Below are positions 45,469 through 54,865 of a DNA stretch of 64,000 nucleotides, one piece after another. The position numbers were made by a program, and so were the translations under genes. Origin of the DNA: Cyclonatronum proteinivorum (GTDB lineage Bacteria; Bacteroidota; Rhodothermia; Balneolales; Cyclonatronaceae). Below the pieces are notes generated by a model. The model searched no databases, was not told where the DNA came from, and saw only the letters and a list, made by a program, of their open reading frames with translations. Location: assembly GCF_003353065.1 (NCBI RefSeq), contig NZ_CP027806.1, positions 2,934,501 through 2,998,500 of the forward strand, given 5' to 3'. Each line of letters starts with the position of its first letter. Within the stretch, counting starts at the first letter, position 1.

Positions 45469-46274
45469 ACGGTGATGGCAGTTTTTAAATGTTGAAATCT
45501 ACGGTTGGCACAGTCCCACTTAACGAGTGCGAAGCCTTCTTTTGTGTGTAGCGCTAAAGTTTCCCCAAAGCCAAAATTGCCAAGGTTGAGGTATTCGCGT
45601 GTTCCCACCTTTAAATGGATGGCATTATGATGATGACCACAGAGCAATACATCAGCTTTATTATCCGCTTTAAGAAACTCAGTAGCCCAGACATCAAGCA
45701 TGCGGGGCTTGTTATCAGGTCGTAGCATATAATCGCGCAGCTTTGACTTTTTAGAAAATTGGCGCATGAGCTCAATGCCGGCAGCCGGGGGGAAAAAAAA
45801 TTGGTATAATTTTATAAAATACGGATTTCTGAGGAAGCGGTGAAACGCGGGCCTTGGAAGCTTCATATCCGGATCAGACAGCCCATCACCGTGCATCACC
45901 AAAACTTTACGCTGTTCAATTTCAAGAATCCGGTATTCATGCTCAAGTTCAAATCCGATCTCCGGTAGCTTCGGACCCGTCCAGTTGTCATGATTGCCGG
46001 TTATGAAAAGGGTTGACGTTTGGGTACGTTCGTGAAACCCCTGAAAAGCTTCAAGCACGCGGTCAAAAATGCGAGGCCATTGGTTGCGGTAATCCATCCA
46101 GTAATCAAACAGATCTCCGGCTATCACCAGTCTGAGCTTGTTTTCCTCCACATGCCGGAGGAGTTCGAGCATATTTCTCTCAATCCGCTCATTTTCCGCT
46201 ACTTCAAATCCGCCAAGGTGCACATCCGATACAAACACATAATCGCCCGCACAGGGCGTCACTTCTTCGCTCAT
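45465..46274 (-). CDS. lpxH: UDP-2,3-diacylglucosamine diphosphatase-like hydrolase
   Basis: Calcineurin-type metallophosphoesterase, 269 aa. Metal ligands are visible in order: SDVHLGG, AGDLFDYWMDY, TGNHDNW, VMHGDGLSD and LCGHHHNAI. In lipid A synthesis this family cleaves UDP-2,3-diacyl-GlcN to lipid X at the inner face of the membrane. The hydrophobic helix near residue 150 (NPYFIKLYQFFFPPAAG) would insert into the membrane to reach the substrate. It is flanked by 4-bp ATGA overlaps on both sides. Confidence 0.85.
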   Translation of the reverse strand: MSEEVTPCAGDYVFVSDVHLGGFEVAENERIERNMLELLRHVEENKLRLVIAGDLFDYWMDYRNQWPRIFDRVLEAFQGFHERTQTSTLFITGNHDNWTGPKLPEIGFELEHEYRILEIEQRKVLVMHGDGLSDPDMKLPRPAFHRFLRNPYFIKLYQFFFPPAAGIELMRQFSKKSKLRDYMLRPDNKPRMLDVWATEFLKADNKADVLLCGHHHNAIHLKVGTREYLNLGNFGFGETLALHTKEGFALVKWDCANRRFQHLKTAITV

Positions 46275-46801
46275 TTTCTCTCTTTAAACAGACGCATAAA
46301 CAAATCAACATCAGCTTCGAGACCCCTGGGATCAGCAAGCTCACCAGGATCTTTAACGGACACCGGAGCCTTCTTTTTTTTAGGAGGCTGTTTCGCGCCG
46401 GCAGATCCGGGAACTATCTTATTTTTGAGGCTGCCTAAAAAAGGATCGCAGCGAATCACATCAACGCCATAGAAAAAAGCTTTTTGGCGGATTTCCGTAT
46501 CATCGGTAACGACGCTCCAGTTTTGAGAGGCGCCCTCATCTGAAAGCATTGCGATGATGACCTCATCCGCAGTACGCTCCCGGGAAAACCGCACTTTAAG
46601 GCGGGCATAAGTGCCAGGGATGATTTGAGGCACGCCGTCAAAAATCAGGGACGCTCTTCTGTTTTGAGCAACACACCAATCAGATACGTAACGGCAGATT
46701 TCACGCATTGCAAGGAGATGATCCTGACGCAGTGTTTTTTTGATCTGAGGATGTTTGTGCATCAGGTTGTGCGCATCAATAAGCAGCTGACGACTTTTCA
46801 T
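46271..46801 (-). CDS. NYN-domain (YacP-like) RNA-binding/nuclease protein
   Basis: 176 aa. The PIN-like NYN fold is shown by LLIDAHNLMHKHP at the start, LIFDGVPQ, FSRERTADEVIIAML and VTDDTEIRQKAFFYGV, with conserved acidic residues for a metal. The C-terminal 55 residues are lysine- and proline-rich (KQPPKKKKAP). The family is thought to cut or bind structured RNA (YacP/Rae1 type). It overlaps the LpxH-like gene by 4 bp. Confidence 0.8.
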   Translation of the reverse strand: MKSRQLLIDAHNLMHKHPQIKKTLRQDHLLAMREICRYVSDWCVAQNRRASLIFDGVPQIIPGTYARLKVRFSRERTADEVIIAMLSDEGASQNWSVVTDDTEIRQKAFFYGVDVIRCDPFLGSLKNKIVPGSAGAKQPPKKKKAPVSVKDPGELADPRGLEADVDLFMRLFKERK

Positions 46802-46815
46802 AGGGCGTGCTTTTT

Positions 46816-47805
46816 CTATTTTTTTCTGCTTGTGATGTAGGTAATCAGCTGTTCCATATCATCCCGAGCTTGCGTAGGCGGGAATTTACCAAGATTCGCC
46901 AAGGCCCGCCTGCTGTATGTTTCCATATCAGAAGCCGCGGCTTCGAACCCTCCGCTTTCATGCACAAAGCTTGTTATTTTTGCAACTTCACCGGTTGATT
47001 TATGCTCTTTTCTAAAGCGGAGCTTCCACTTCTGCCGCTCAAGAAAGGAGCAGGTTTCCAAAGCTTTTATGAAAGGAAGCGTAATTTTTTTCTCGCGAAT
47101 ATCATTACCAAGCGGTTTTCCAACATTGTCGACGCCATAATCAAAGAGGTCATCCCGGATCTGAAAGGCAATGCCAAGATCAAGTCCTATTTCCCGCATG
47201 AGTTGCACCTCTGCCGGATCCGCAGAAGCTGAAGCAGCGCCGCTTTCCGTACAGGCAGCGAGCAGACTTGCTGTCTTATCTCTGATGATTTCAAAGTATT
47301 TCTGCTCGGTCATATTCTGGAGCTTTGAGGCTTTAAGCTGCCGCAATTCCCCTTCGCTCATGGCTTTGACAGCCTTAGACATGATTTTAAGGAGTTCAAA
47401 CTCATCGGCCTCAAGTGATACAAGCAGACCTTTTGAAAGGAGAAAATCTCCAAGCAGTATGCTTGCCTTGTTTTTCCAGACCTGATTGATACTAAGCAAT
47501 CCTCTGCGCTGTTCGGCGTCATCTACTACATCATCGTGAATGAGCGTAGCCGTGTGCAGCAGTTCTATCATGGTTGCAGCCCGAAAGGTCCGCTCATTGA
47601 TGCCGCCGCAAAGCCGCGCCGCATACAGCACCAAAATCGGCCTGAGTTCCTTACCCTTCATGCGGTGCAGGTACCGGATCATCTGATCCAGCAAAAACAC
47701 ATCTGTTTTAAGCTCCTGTCTGAAGAAAGTCCGGAATGCTTTCAGCTCACTGCCGACCGGACGACGCAGATCATCGAGCGTAATTTTGTCGGTATCGCGC
47801 TCCAT
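46816..47805 (-). CDS. Polyprenyl synthetase (all-trans, long-chain)
   Basis: Trans-isoprenyl diphosphate synthase of about 329 aa. It has both aspartate-rich motifs, LIHDDVVDDAEQRRG and QIRDDLFDYG, plus GGKELRPILVL-like binding near the N terminus (MKGKELRPILVLYAARL). Octaprenyl/heptaprenyl-type enzymes making the quinone side chain share this layout. I chose the ATG at 47805 because it has GGGCGG about 7 bp upstream; the GTG at 47838 has no such site. It is first gene of the operon with NYN, lpxH-like and PBP1A. Confidence 0.9.
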   Translation of the reverse strand: MERDTDKITLDDLRRPVGSELKAFRTFFRQELKTDVFLLDQMIRYLHRMKGKELRPILVLYAARLCGGINERTFRAATMIELLHTATLIHDDVVDDAEQRRGLLSINQVWKNKASILLGDFLLSKGLLVSLEADEFELLKIMSKAVKAMSEGELRQLKASKLQNMTEQKYFEIIRDKTASLLAACTESGAASASADPAEVQLMREIGLDLGIAFQIRDDLFDYGVDNVGKPLGNDIREKKITLPFIKALETCSFLERQKWKLRFRKEHKSTGEVAKITSFVHESGGFEAAASDMETYSRRALANLGKFPPTQARDDMEQLITYITSRKK

Positions 47806-48162
47806 TATACCGCCCTGTAATTGACTATTGGATTCCACAAAGAATAAAATTCTGTTCCATAAATTAATTGGCTCAAATCGTGAAAGCGCTTGTATCGTTC
47901 GGAAATGGGTTATTGAGAAACCGGCAATTCTGATTTCGGGCTAACACGAATTCAGCACCTACACAAAAAAGCGCCCCGCCACTAAATTCAAAATTCTGTT
48001 ATTAATACACTTACATACAATATTAAGAAAAGCCGCAAAATGCAATTTCACATTATATGAAGGTAGCACTCAATGCCATCAAATTAAAACTAACTTGTTT
48101 GGTCACAGCTAAGTGTGTAATTTTGTCGGTTCTGTTAGTTTGATAACTTAACATATATCCTT
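47806..48162. other. Divergent intergenic region before pfkA
   Basis: 357 bp between the polyprenyl synthetase and pfkA. AT-rich, with the pfkA promoter candidate at 48095-48123. No other structure stands out. Confidence 0.5.
48095..48123 (+). promoter_or_regulatory. Candidate pfkA promoter
   Basis: TTGTTT at 48095-48100, a 17-bp spacer and TAATTT at 48118-48123. The downstream box also fits the Bacteroidota TAnnTTTG element (TAATTTTG). Confidence 0.5.
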
Positions 48163-49140
48163 TTGAATACGATAAAGAAAATTGGGGTACTTACAAGCGG
48201 CGGCGACTCCCCTGGAATGAATGCCGCAATTCGTTCGGTAACACGTGCAGCCTTATATAAAGGACTTGAAGTAACCGGTATCAGATACGGATATCAGGGC
48301 GCTATAGAGGCAGATTTTGTCGAGATGAAGAAGTTAACTGTCTCGAATATGATACAAAGGGGCGGAACCATACTAAAGTCAGCGCGATCAGCTGAATTCC
48401 GGACCCCTGAAGGCCGTAAGAAAGCGGCCGAAAATTTAAGAAGTCAGGGCATTGAAGCGCTGGTAGCTATCGGCGGTGATGGTACATTTCAGGGTGGCAC
48501 TATCCTGCAGCAGGAACATGGATTTCCGGTTATTGGAATCCCCGGCACCATCGATAACGACCTCAGCGGTACGGATGAAACCATCGGTTACGACACCGCA
48601 CTCAATACCGCACTCGATGCCATCGATAAGATCAGAGATACAGCCGACGCGCACGAGCGCATGTTTTTGGTTGAAGTGATGGGCCGCGATGCCGGCTTTC
48701 TCGCACTTGAAACGGGCATTGCTTGTGGCGCTGAACTCACCCTCCTTCCCGAAACCCTTGTCCATATTAAAGAAGTGAAGGAAACCCTTCGGAATATCCT
48801 GACCAACAAAAAGCGCAGTACGCTTGTAGTGGTAGCGGAAGGGGATGAATCCGGCGGTGCCATGGAGCTTTACAGCAACCTGAAAGAGGATTTCAGTGAT
48901 ATCGACACCCGCGTTTGCGTACTCGGTCATATTCAGCGGGGCGGCAACCCCACGGCACGCGACCGCGTTTTGGCCAGCAGACTTGGCGTAGCAGCGGTAA
49001 ATGCACTCCTCGACGGCCATGTCAGTGTGATGGTCGGCGTTGTAAACAATAATATTAAGCTCACGCCCCTGAAGAGCGGCTGGAGTAAGAAGAAGTCAAT
49101 CCAAACAGAGTTACTCGATCTCACCAAAATTCTAAAATAA
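48163..49140 (+). CDS. pfkA: 6-phosphofructokinase
   Basis: ATP-dependent phosphorylation of fructose 6-phosphate, the committed glycolytic step. 325 aa, standard length. ATP site GVLTSGGDSPGMNAAIR at the start, then AIGGDGTFQGG, and the catalytic and substrate motif GTIDNDLSGTDETIGYDTA. The family R-E-M-G segment reads VEVMGRDAGFLAL, and HIQRGG follows near 245. The only plausible start is TTG at 48163, giving NTIKKIGVLTSGG. pgi follows after 7 bp. Confidence 0.95.
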   Translation: MNTIKKIGVLTSGGDSPGMNAAIRSVTRAALYKGLEVTGIRYGYQGAIEADFVEMKKLTVSNMIQRGGTILKSARSAEFRTPEGRKKAAENLRSQGIEALVAIGGDGTFQGGTILQQEHGFPVIGIPGTIDNDLSGTDETIGYDTALNTALDAIDKIRDTADAHERMFLVEVMGRDAGFLALETGIACGAELTLLPETLVHIKEVKETLRNILTNKKRSTLVVVAEGDESGGAMELYSNLKEDFSDIDTRVCVLGHIQRGGNPTARDRVLASRLGVAAVNALLDGHVSVMVGVVNNNIKLTPLKSGWSKKKSIQTELLDLTKILK

Positions 49141-49147
49141 GCAGACC

Positions 49148-50440
49148 ATGATTCGATTTGATTTTGAGCATGCGCATTCCTTTGTAAGTGATGATGCGCT
49201 GTCATCCGCAAAAAAACGCGCTGAAGAATCCTTTAAGCAAGTCCAAACACAGACTGGTCCTGGCCCGGAATGGCTGGGATGGAGAAGCATACTCGCACAG
49301 CCCAATGATGCCCTTCTCAGCGAAATTGACGGACTTGCAACAGCCATCCGTCAGGAAGCAGACGTATTTATTGTATGTGGTATCGGCGGTTCCTATCTCG
49401 GCGCCAAAGCAGTTATTGACGCGCTTTGCCCCTTTTTTGGGGGTAAAGGACCCGAGATTCTCTATGCCGGACATCACATGAGCGGTCGCTACCTGAGCGA
49501 GCTTATGGAATACCTGAAAACCCCAAAAGCTGATGGTACAACCAAAAAGGTTTTCGTAAACGTAATCTCAAAATCAGGTACAACTACCGAAACGGCCTTA
49601 GCCTTCCGCGTGATCCGAAGCTGGATTCACGAGACCTTCGAGCAGCCTGAAAAACATATTATCTGCACCACGAGTGCAACTGGCGGCGCACTAAATAAGA
49701 TCATTGATGCCAATGGCTACAAAAAATTTGTCCTTCCGGATGATGTCGGGGGACGTTTCTCGGTACTCACGCCCGTTGGCTTACTCCCGATAGCTGTAGC
49801 CGGTATTGATATTCGTGCCCTGTTCTATGGCGCTGTCTCCGCTTTCAACGAAACCGAACAAAGCCCGGACGCTCTCCTAACCTATGCCGCAACCCGTCTC
49901 GCCCTCTATGAGCAGGGCAAAATGATGGATATGATTGCGAGTTTTGAGCCCGAGCTTTCCGGCATGGGCGGCTGGATGCAGCAGCTTTACGGTGAAAGTG
50001 AAGGTAAAAACGGCAAAGGCATGTTCCCGGTCCTGCTCGGCTATTCCACCGACCTTCACAGTGTTGGTCAAATGGTACAGGAAGGGCAGCGTAACATGAT
50101 TGAAACCTTCCTGGTGGTTGACAAGCCCGGTAAAACGGTAACCGTTGCTGCCGAGGAAGATGATGCCGACGGCCTGAACTACTTAAGCGGGAAGGATTTC
50201 CACTACATCAACGGGAAAGCATACCTGGGGACGCGTGAGGCCCATGTAGAAGGCGGCGTACCTTGTCTCAGTATTCACTTTGAAAAGCTGGATGAAGAGC
50301 ACATTGGCCGCTTCATCTATCTGTGCGAAATCGCGATTGCGGTTTACGTGTACTGCCTGAACGAGAATCCGTTTGATCAGCCCGGGGTTGAAGCTTACAA
50401 AAAAGCAATGTTCAGGCTGCTCGGCAAACCGGGATTCTGA
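49148..50440 (+). CDS. pgi: Glucose-6-phosphate isomerase
   Basis: Interconverts glucose 6-phosphate and fructose 6-phosphate. 430 aa, of the shorter Gram-positive-like type. Sugar-isomerase motifs are ICGIGGSYLGAKA-like (VVCGIGGSYLGAKAVIDAL region), VISKSGTTTETALAFR and DDVGGRFSVLTPVGLLP. The C-terminal HVEGGVPCLSIHF region carries the conserved His and Lys. Operon position after pfkA couples the two upper glycolytic steps. Confidence 0.94.
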   Translation: MIRFDFEHAHSFVSDDALSSAKKRAEESFKQVQTQTGPGPEWLGWRSILAQPNDALLSEIDGLATAIRQEADVFIVCGIGGSYLGAKAVIDALCPFFGGKGPEILYAGHHMSGRYLSELMEYLKTPKADGTTKKVFVNVISKSGTTTETALAFRVIRSWIHETFEQPEKHIICTTSATGGALNKIIDANGYKKFVLPDDVGGRFSVLTPVGLLPIAVAGIDIRALFYGAVSAFNETEQSPDALLTYAATRLALYEQGKMMDMIASFEPELSGMGGWMQQLYGESEGKNGKGMFPVLLGYSTDLHSVGQMVQEGQRNMIETFLVVDKPGKTVTVAAEEDDADGLNYLSGKDFHYINGKAYLGTREAHVEGGVPCLSIHFEKLDEEHIGRFIYLCEIAIAVYVYCLNENPFDQPGVEAYKKAMFRLLGKPGF

Positions 50441-50451
50441 ATACAAACCTG

Positions 50452-51087
50452 ATGACCGTTTCTTCAAAAAAATATTTTACTGCGATTGCCGGCAATATCG
50501 GAGCCGGTAAATCATCCCTTACCGGGCTTCTGTCCAAACACTTTGGATGGAAGCCCTATTATGAAGCCGTTGATAACAACCCGTATCTCTCGGATTTTTA
50601 CAACGATATGCGGAGATGGAGTTTTAATCTGCAGGTGTATTTTTTATCGAGCAGATTTAAACATCAGAAAAAACTCATGCAGCGCGATGAGAGCTACATT
50701 CAGGACCGCACGATTTATGAAGATGTCGAAATCTTCGCTAAAAACCTGTTTCAGATGGGCCTGATGAGTGAGCGGGATTATGAAAATTACAGCTCCTTAT
50801 TTGAGGAGATGACTTATTATCTGAAGCCACCTGATTTACTTATCTACCTCCGGGCTGATGTTCCGACGCTGGTGCGGCAAATACAGCAAAGAGGGCGCGA
50901 CTACGAAACAACCATTCGAATCGACTATCTCGAAGGGCTTAATAAGCTCTATGAGGACTGGATTGCCCGATATCCGCATGAAAAGCTGATTATTGAAACC
51001 GACGCGCTCGATTTTGTAAACAGCAATGAAGACCTCGGCACGGTTATTAGCATAGTAGAAAGAAGGCTCTACGGACTTTTTTCATAA
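50452..51087 (+). CDS. Deoxynucleoside kinase (dGK/dAK type)
   Basis: Salvage kinase of 211 aa. P-loop GNIGAGKSSLTGLLSKHF, substrate segment YYEAVDNNPYLSDFY, base-binding RWSFNLQVYFLSSRFKHQ, the DRTIYED motif with catalytic residues and a lid-like region RQIQQRGRDYE. This matches the deoxyadenosine/deoxyguanosine kinase family rather than thymidine kinase. It follows pgi by 11 bp and is probably transcribed with it. Confidence 0.9.
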   Translation: MTVSSKKYFTAIAGNIGAGKSSLTGLLSKHFGWKPYYEAVDNNPYLSDFYNDMRRWSFNLQVYFLSSRFKHQKKLMQRDESYIQDRTIYEDVEIFAKNLFQMGLMSERDYENYSSLFEEMTYYLKPPDLLIYLRADVPTLVRQIQQRGRDYETTIRIDYLEGLNKLYEDWIARYPHEKLIIETDALDFVNSNEDLGTVISIVERRLYGLFS

Positions 51088-51108
51088 AAGCCTTTGGGGC
51101 GCATCAAA

Positions 51109-51137
51109 TTGATTATCTTGTCTGAATATCTTATATT
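51109..51137 (+). promoter_or_regulatory. Promoter of the DUF177-rpmF-plsX-fab cluster
   Basis: TTGATT at 51109-51114, exactly 17 bp, then TATATT at 51132-51137, 26 bp before the DUF177 start codon. The clearest sigma-70-like promoter in the window. Confidence 0.6.
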
Positions 51138-51163
51138 TGCAGGCTTGTAATTAATTTTTTGTG

Positions 51164-51670
51164 ATGAAATTCAGAATAAGCGACATACCTGACAGTAAAT
51201 CGAATCTGCAACTTGCGTTGGATGAACGCACGTTCAAACTCGAGGAATGTGATCACGGTCCGGTACAACTGAATGTTGAGTTCGTTAAAATGCTCAACAC
51301 CATTCAGGTATCCTTTGAAGCTTCAGTTACCCTGCAGCTGACCTGTGACAGAAGCCTTGAGGTATTTGATTATCCGGTATCTGTTACGTACAAAGTTTTA
51401 TTCAAGCCTAACGCTGAACCTGAAGAAGATACGCTGCAGGCCCTTCGCCCGCTCAACACTTCTTCAAATATTATCTCGATTGAAGAAGAAATCCGCGACA
51501 GCATACTGCTAAGCCTCCCGATCAAAAAGCTTCATCCCCGATTTTTGGATGACGATGGAAACCCTTCATTGTTTTTTGAGACCTTTGGAGAGAGCCCAAA
51601 TGCTGAAACTGAAATCGAAGAAACTGATGACCGTTGGGCAGCTCTAAAAAAGCTAAAGAATAATTCTTAA
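51164..51670 (+). CDS. DUF177 (YceD-like) protein
   Basis: 168 aa. In most bacteria this protein is encoded just before rpmF and assists 23S rRNA accumulation. Features are LNVEFVKMLNTIQVSFEASV, then TLQLTCDRSLEVFDYPV (one Cys of the CxRC-type motif remains) and a conserved acidic ISIEEEIRDSILLSLPIK near residue 110. An ATG at 51164 is preferred over the GTG at 51161. Confidence 0.85.
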   Translation: MKFRISDIPDSKSNLQLALDERTFKLEECDHGPVQLNVEFVKMLNTIQVSFEASVTLQLTCDRSLEVFDYPVSVTYKVLFKPNAEPEEDTLQALRPLNTSSNIISIEEEIRDSILLSLPIKKLHPRFLDDDGNPSLFFETFGESPNAETEIEETDDRWAALKKLKNNS

Positions 51671-51744
51671 GAGATTTCCCGTCAGAGTTGTTTTATTGCT
51701 GAATGCATCACTTTTAAACCATAAGCCCCAAATAATATTCAAAA

Positions 51745-51921
51745 ATGGCACATCCAAAGAGAAAAACTTCTAAAGCACGCAAAAACAAACGCAGAACACA
51801 TCAGAAACTTGAAGATGTAACCCTTTCAACCTGCAACAATTGCGGTGAAGTACATCGTGCACACCATGCCTGCGTTGCTTGCGGCTACTACAGAGGGCGT
51901 CAGGTTCTCGCCGTAAACTAA
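51745..51921 (+). CDS. rpmF: 50S ribosomal protein L32
   Basis: A 58-aa basic protein starting MAHPKRKTSKARKNKRRTH, with a zinc ribbon (CNNCGEVHRAHHACVACGY, four Cys) and ending GRQVLAVN. It completes the DUF177-rpmF-plsX arrangement common to many bacteria, which links ribosome assembly with membrane synthesis. Confidence 0.95.
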   Translation: MAHPKRKTSKARKNKRRTHQKLEDVTLSTCNNCGEVHRAHHACVACGYYRGRQVLAVN

Positions 51922-51952
51922 TTTTCTACCACTGCTAAGCCGGAATCTTTCT

Positions 51953-52939
51953 ATGCTGAAAATTGCAATTGATGCCGTCGGGGGTGACTACTATCCGCAA
52001 AACCCTGTGAAGGGTGCGATAATGGTTCTCGAAGAGAGAGAAGACATCCATATCATTCTGCTTGGGCCGGAAGAGCTTGTACAGAATGAAATCGCCAAAC
52101 AGGGGTACAGCGGGGACAGGCTTACTGTTGTCAATGCCCCTGAAATCATTGGCATGGATGAATCTCCGTCAGTAGCCCTGAAAACCAAAAAACATTCCTC
52201 TATTGCCATTGGTTTGACCATGCATGCTCAGGGGAAATGTGATGCATTTTTCAGCGCAGGAAACACAGGGGCTTTACTCGGTGCCTCCATGTTTATACTT
52301 GGCAAAATTGAGGGCGTACTCAGACCAACCATCGGTAGCATCTATCCTTCTATTGAAGGGAATAAATTGATGCTCGACGTCGGTGCCAACATTGATGTAA
52401 AGCCGGAAGCACTCGTTCAGTTTGGTATCATGGGTAAGGTTTTTGTTGAGAACATTCTCGGCATCAAAAACCCCAAGCTCGGTTTGATGAATATTGGCGA
52501 AGAAGAAGAAAAAGGCCGTGAAGCCGTACGTCAGGCCTATGCAATGCTCCGGGAACGTGATGACTTTGTGGGTAACATTGAAGGTCGTGATGTCATGAAA
52601 GCAAAAGCGGATGTTTATATTTGCGACGGCTTTGTTGGCAACCTCCTTCTGAAACTTGGTGAGTCCATTCCTGAAAACATTCTGGAGATCATTCGCCGGT
52701 CTGAGCGTGCTAAAACACTCAGCAAAGAAGAACTCGGCCTGATCAAGTCTGTAATGCTTGATGCGCTCGCGCCTTTTGATTATCAGCTGATTGGCGGCGT
52801 TCCTTTTCTCGGCATTAACGGAGTCAGCATGGTCGGCCATGGCGGAAGCACCCCCCTTGCCATTAAAAACTCTATTTTATCTGCCGAAAAGATAGTTCTC
52901 AAAAAAGTGAATGAACAGATAAAAGCTGCCCTGAACTAA
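51953..52939 (+). CDS. plsX: Phosphate acyltransferase PlsX
   Basis: Makes acyl-phosphate from acyl-ACP for phospholipid synthesis. 328 aa. Conserved segments are IAIDAVGGDYYPQ at the N terminus, AFFSAGNTGALLGASMFIL, LLDVGANIDVKPEALVQF-like and VCDGFVGNLLLKL (here ICDGFVGNLLLKLGES). The closing region VPFLGINGVSMVGHGGS is typical. Starts 31 bp after rpmF. Confidence 0.95.
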   Translation: MLKIAIDAVGGDYYPQNPVKGAIMVLEEREDIHIILLGPEELVQNEIAKQGYSGDRLTVVNAPEIIGMDESPSVALKTKKHSSIAIGLTMHAQGKCDAFFSAGNTGALLGASMFILGKIEGVLRPTIGSIYPSIEGNKLMLDVGANIDVKPEALVQFGIMGKVFVENILGIKNPKLGLMNIGEEEEKGREAVRQAYAMLRERDDFVGNIEGRDVMKAKADVYICDGFVGNLLLKLGESIPENILEIIRRSERAKTLSKEELGLIKSVMLDALAPFDYQLIGGVPFLGINGVSMVGHGGSTPLAIKNSILSAEKIVLKKVNEQIKAALN

Positions 52940-52950
52940 ACCCTTTCTAC

Positions 52951-53949
52951 ATGTCCGACAGACCTAAAGCCACAATAACAGCATTGGGCCACTATTTGCC
53001 CGATTATGTACTGACCAATGCAGAGCTCGAGCAGCTTGTTGATACCAATGATGAGTGGATTAAAACCCGAACAGGTATCAGCGAGCGCCGGATTTTAAAA
53101 GATCCGGATAAAGCTACCGCATTCATGGGAGGGCAGGTCGCCCATGAAATTCTGAAAAAACGCGGTATCGAAGGTTCTGAGATTGACTGTATTATTGTGG
53201 CGACGGTAACTCCTGACTACTTCTTCCCGGCTACAGCCTGCCTCATTCAGCGCGAAATTAAAGCCGTTAACGCCTATGGCTTTGACGTATCTGCAGCCTG
53301 TTCCGGCTTCCTTTATGCTTTGTCCACCGGCGCCATGCTGATTGAGTCTGGCCGGTATAAAAAAGTGATGGTGATCGGCTCAGACAAAATGAGTTCTATT
53401 GTTGATTACACGGACCGCACGACCTGTATCATTTTTGGAGATGCGGCGGCAGGTGTTCTTTTGGAACCAAGTACGGACGGCAGCGGTATTCAAGACGTAA
53501 TACAGCGATGCGATGGCAATGAAGCTGAGCTCTTACGTCAGGAAGGCGGGGGCAGCCTCAACCCCGCTTCACATGAGACCGTTGATTCAAAGAAGCATTT
53601 TATCCGTCAGGAAGGACGCATCGTTTTCAAAAAAGCTACAGAATCGATGGCCGATGTTTCGCTGGAAATCCTGAAACGCAACGCGCTCAGTCATGATGAT
53701 GTGAGCTGGTTTGTTCCGCATCAGGCCAACAACCGGATTATCTCTGCCACAGCCAAACGCATGGGTGTCAGCATGGATAAAGTGATGGTCAACATCGACC
53801 GGTACGGAAATACTACTGCCGCTACCATCCCGCTTTGCCTGTATGAATGGCAGGACAAGCTTAAGGAAGGGGACAACGTCATCCTGGCATCCTTTGGCGG
53901 CGGCTTTACCTGGGGATCAGTTTACATTAATTGGGGGAAAACATTTTGA
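52951..53949 (+). CDS. fabH: Beta-ketoacyl-ACP synthase III
   Basis: Starts fatty acid chains from acyl-CoA and malonyl-ACP. 332 aa with Cys in SAACSGFLYAL, His in VPHQANNRII and Asn in DRYGNTTAATIPL forming the triad. The ITALGHYLPDYVLTN start and GGGFTWGSV end are typical. Stop overlaps the fabD start by 4 bp. Confidence 0.95.
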   Translation: MSDRPKATITALGHYLPDYVLTNAELEQLVDTNDEWIKTRTGISERRILKDPDKATAFMGGQVAHEILKKRGIEGSEIDCIIVATVTPDYFFPATACLIQREIKAVNAYGFDVSAACSGFLYALSTGAMLIESGRYKKVMVIGSDKMSSIVDYTDRTTCIIFGDAAAGVLLEPSTDGSGIQDVIQRCDGNEAELLRQEGGGSLNPASHETVDSKKHFIRQEGRIVFKKATESMADVSLEILKRNALSHDDVSWFVPHQANNRIISATAKRMGVSMDKVMVNIDRYGNTTAATIPLCLYEWQDKLKEGDNVILASFGGGFTWGSVYINWGKTF

Positions 53950-54836
53950 GTAAAACAGCACTCCTTTTTCCGGGACAAGGCTCTCAAAAAGTTGGGATGG
54001 GCAAAGCCCATTACGAGTCAGATCCGGTATTCAGGAAAGTTTTTGATGAAGCAAATGAAATACTTGGCTTCAGTCTCAGCGAAATTATGTTCGAAGGTCC
54101 GGATGAGTCGCTTCGTCAAACCGAGAACACGCAGCCCGCAATATTTCTGCATTCAATCGCCCTTTTCAAAACGCTTGATCTGCAGGCTGACGCCGTAGCA
54201 GGTCACAGCCTCGGCGAGTTTTCAGCACTTGCAGCTGCCGGGGTGCTTTCATTTGAAGACGCACTCCGTGTAGTAAGAAAACGGGGGCAATTAATGCAGC
54301 AGGCCGGAACCGATAACCCCGGTACAATGGCCGCTGTTATTGGTATGGCTGATGAAAAAGTGGCCGAAATCTGTAAAGAAGCCTCAAAAGGCGCTGACGA
54401 TATCGTTGTTCCTGCAAACTACAACTGCCCCGGACAGCTCGTCATATCAGGTCATGAGACGGCAATAGACCGGGCTCTTGTGCTTCTTAAGGAGCAGGGA
54501 TGTAAAATCGCTAAAAAACTCCCTGTAAGCGGTGCGTTCCACTCTCCTCTTATGCAGTCCGCCTATGACGGCCTCAAAGCGGAACTTGATCAGGTATCCT
54601 TTCATACCCCGTCCTGCCCGGTTTACGCCAATTATACCGCACGTCCGACAACCTCGGCTGATGAGATAAAAGAGAACCTCCTGAGTCAGCTTCTCAATCC
54701 GGTTAAATGGACCCAAACCCTTCTGCAGATGAAAGAAGACGGTTTGGAAGCATTTACCGAAGTTGGTCCCGGCAATGTACTGCAGGGTTTGGTAAAACGC
54801 ACGCTGAAAGGCACCGCTATCAGCGGTCATCAGTAG
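53946..54836 (+). CDS. fabD: Malonyl-CoA:ACP transacylase
   Basis: Loads malonyl groups onto ACP. About 296 aa; ALLFPGQGSQKVGMG at the start, active-site Ser in VAGHSLGEFSALAAAG, Arg/His region near 190 (SGAFHSPLM) and LQNPVKW-like tail (LLNPVKWTQTLL). The TTG at 53946 is preferred: it sits in the TTGA overlap with fabH and has GGGGGAA seven bases upstream. A TTG at 53931 would add five residues. Confidence 0.93.
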   Translation: MSKTALLFPGQGSQKVGMGKAHYESDPVFRKVFDEANEILGFSLSEIMFEGPDESLRQTENTQPAIFLHSIALFKTLDLQADAVAGHSLGEFSALAAAGVLSFEDALRVVRKRGQLMQQAGTDNPGTMAAVIGMADEKVAEICKEASKGADDIVVPANYNCPGQLVISGHETAIDRALVLLKEQGCKIAKKLPVSGAFHSPLMQSAYDGLKAELDQVSFHTPSCPVYANYTARPTTSADEIKENLLSQLLNPVKWTQTLLQMKEDGLEAFTEVGPGNVLQGLVKRTLKGTAISGHQ

Positions 54837-54865
54837 TTAATCCCTAACACAACGAATCATTATCT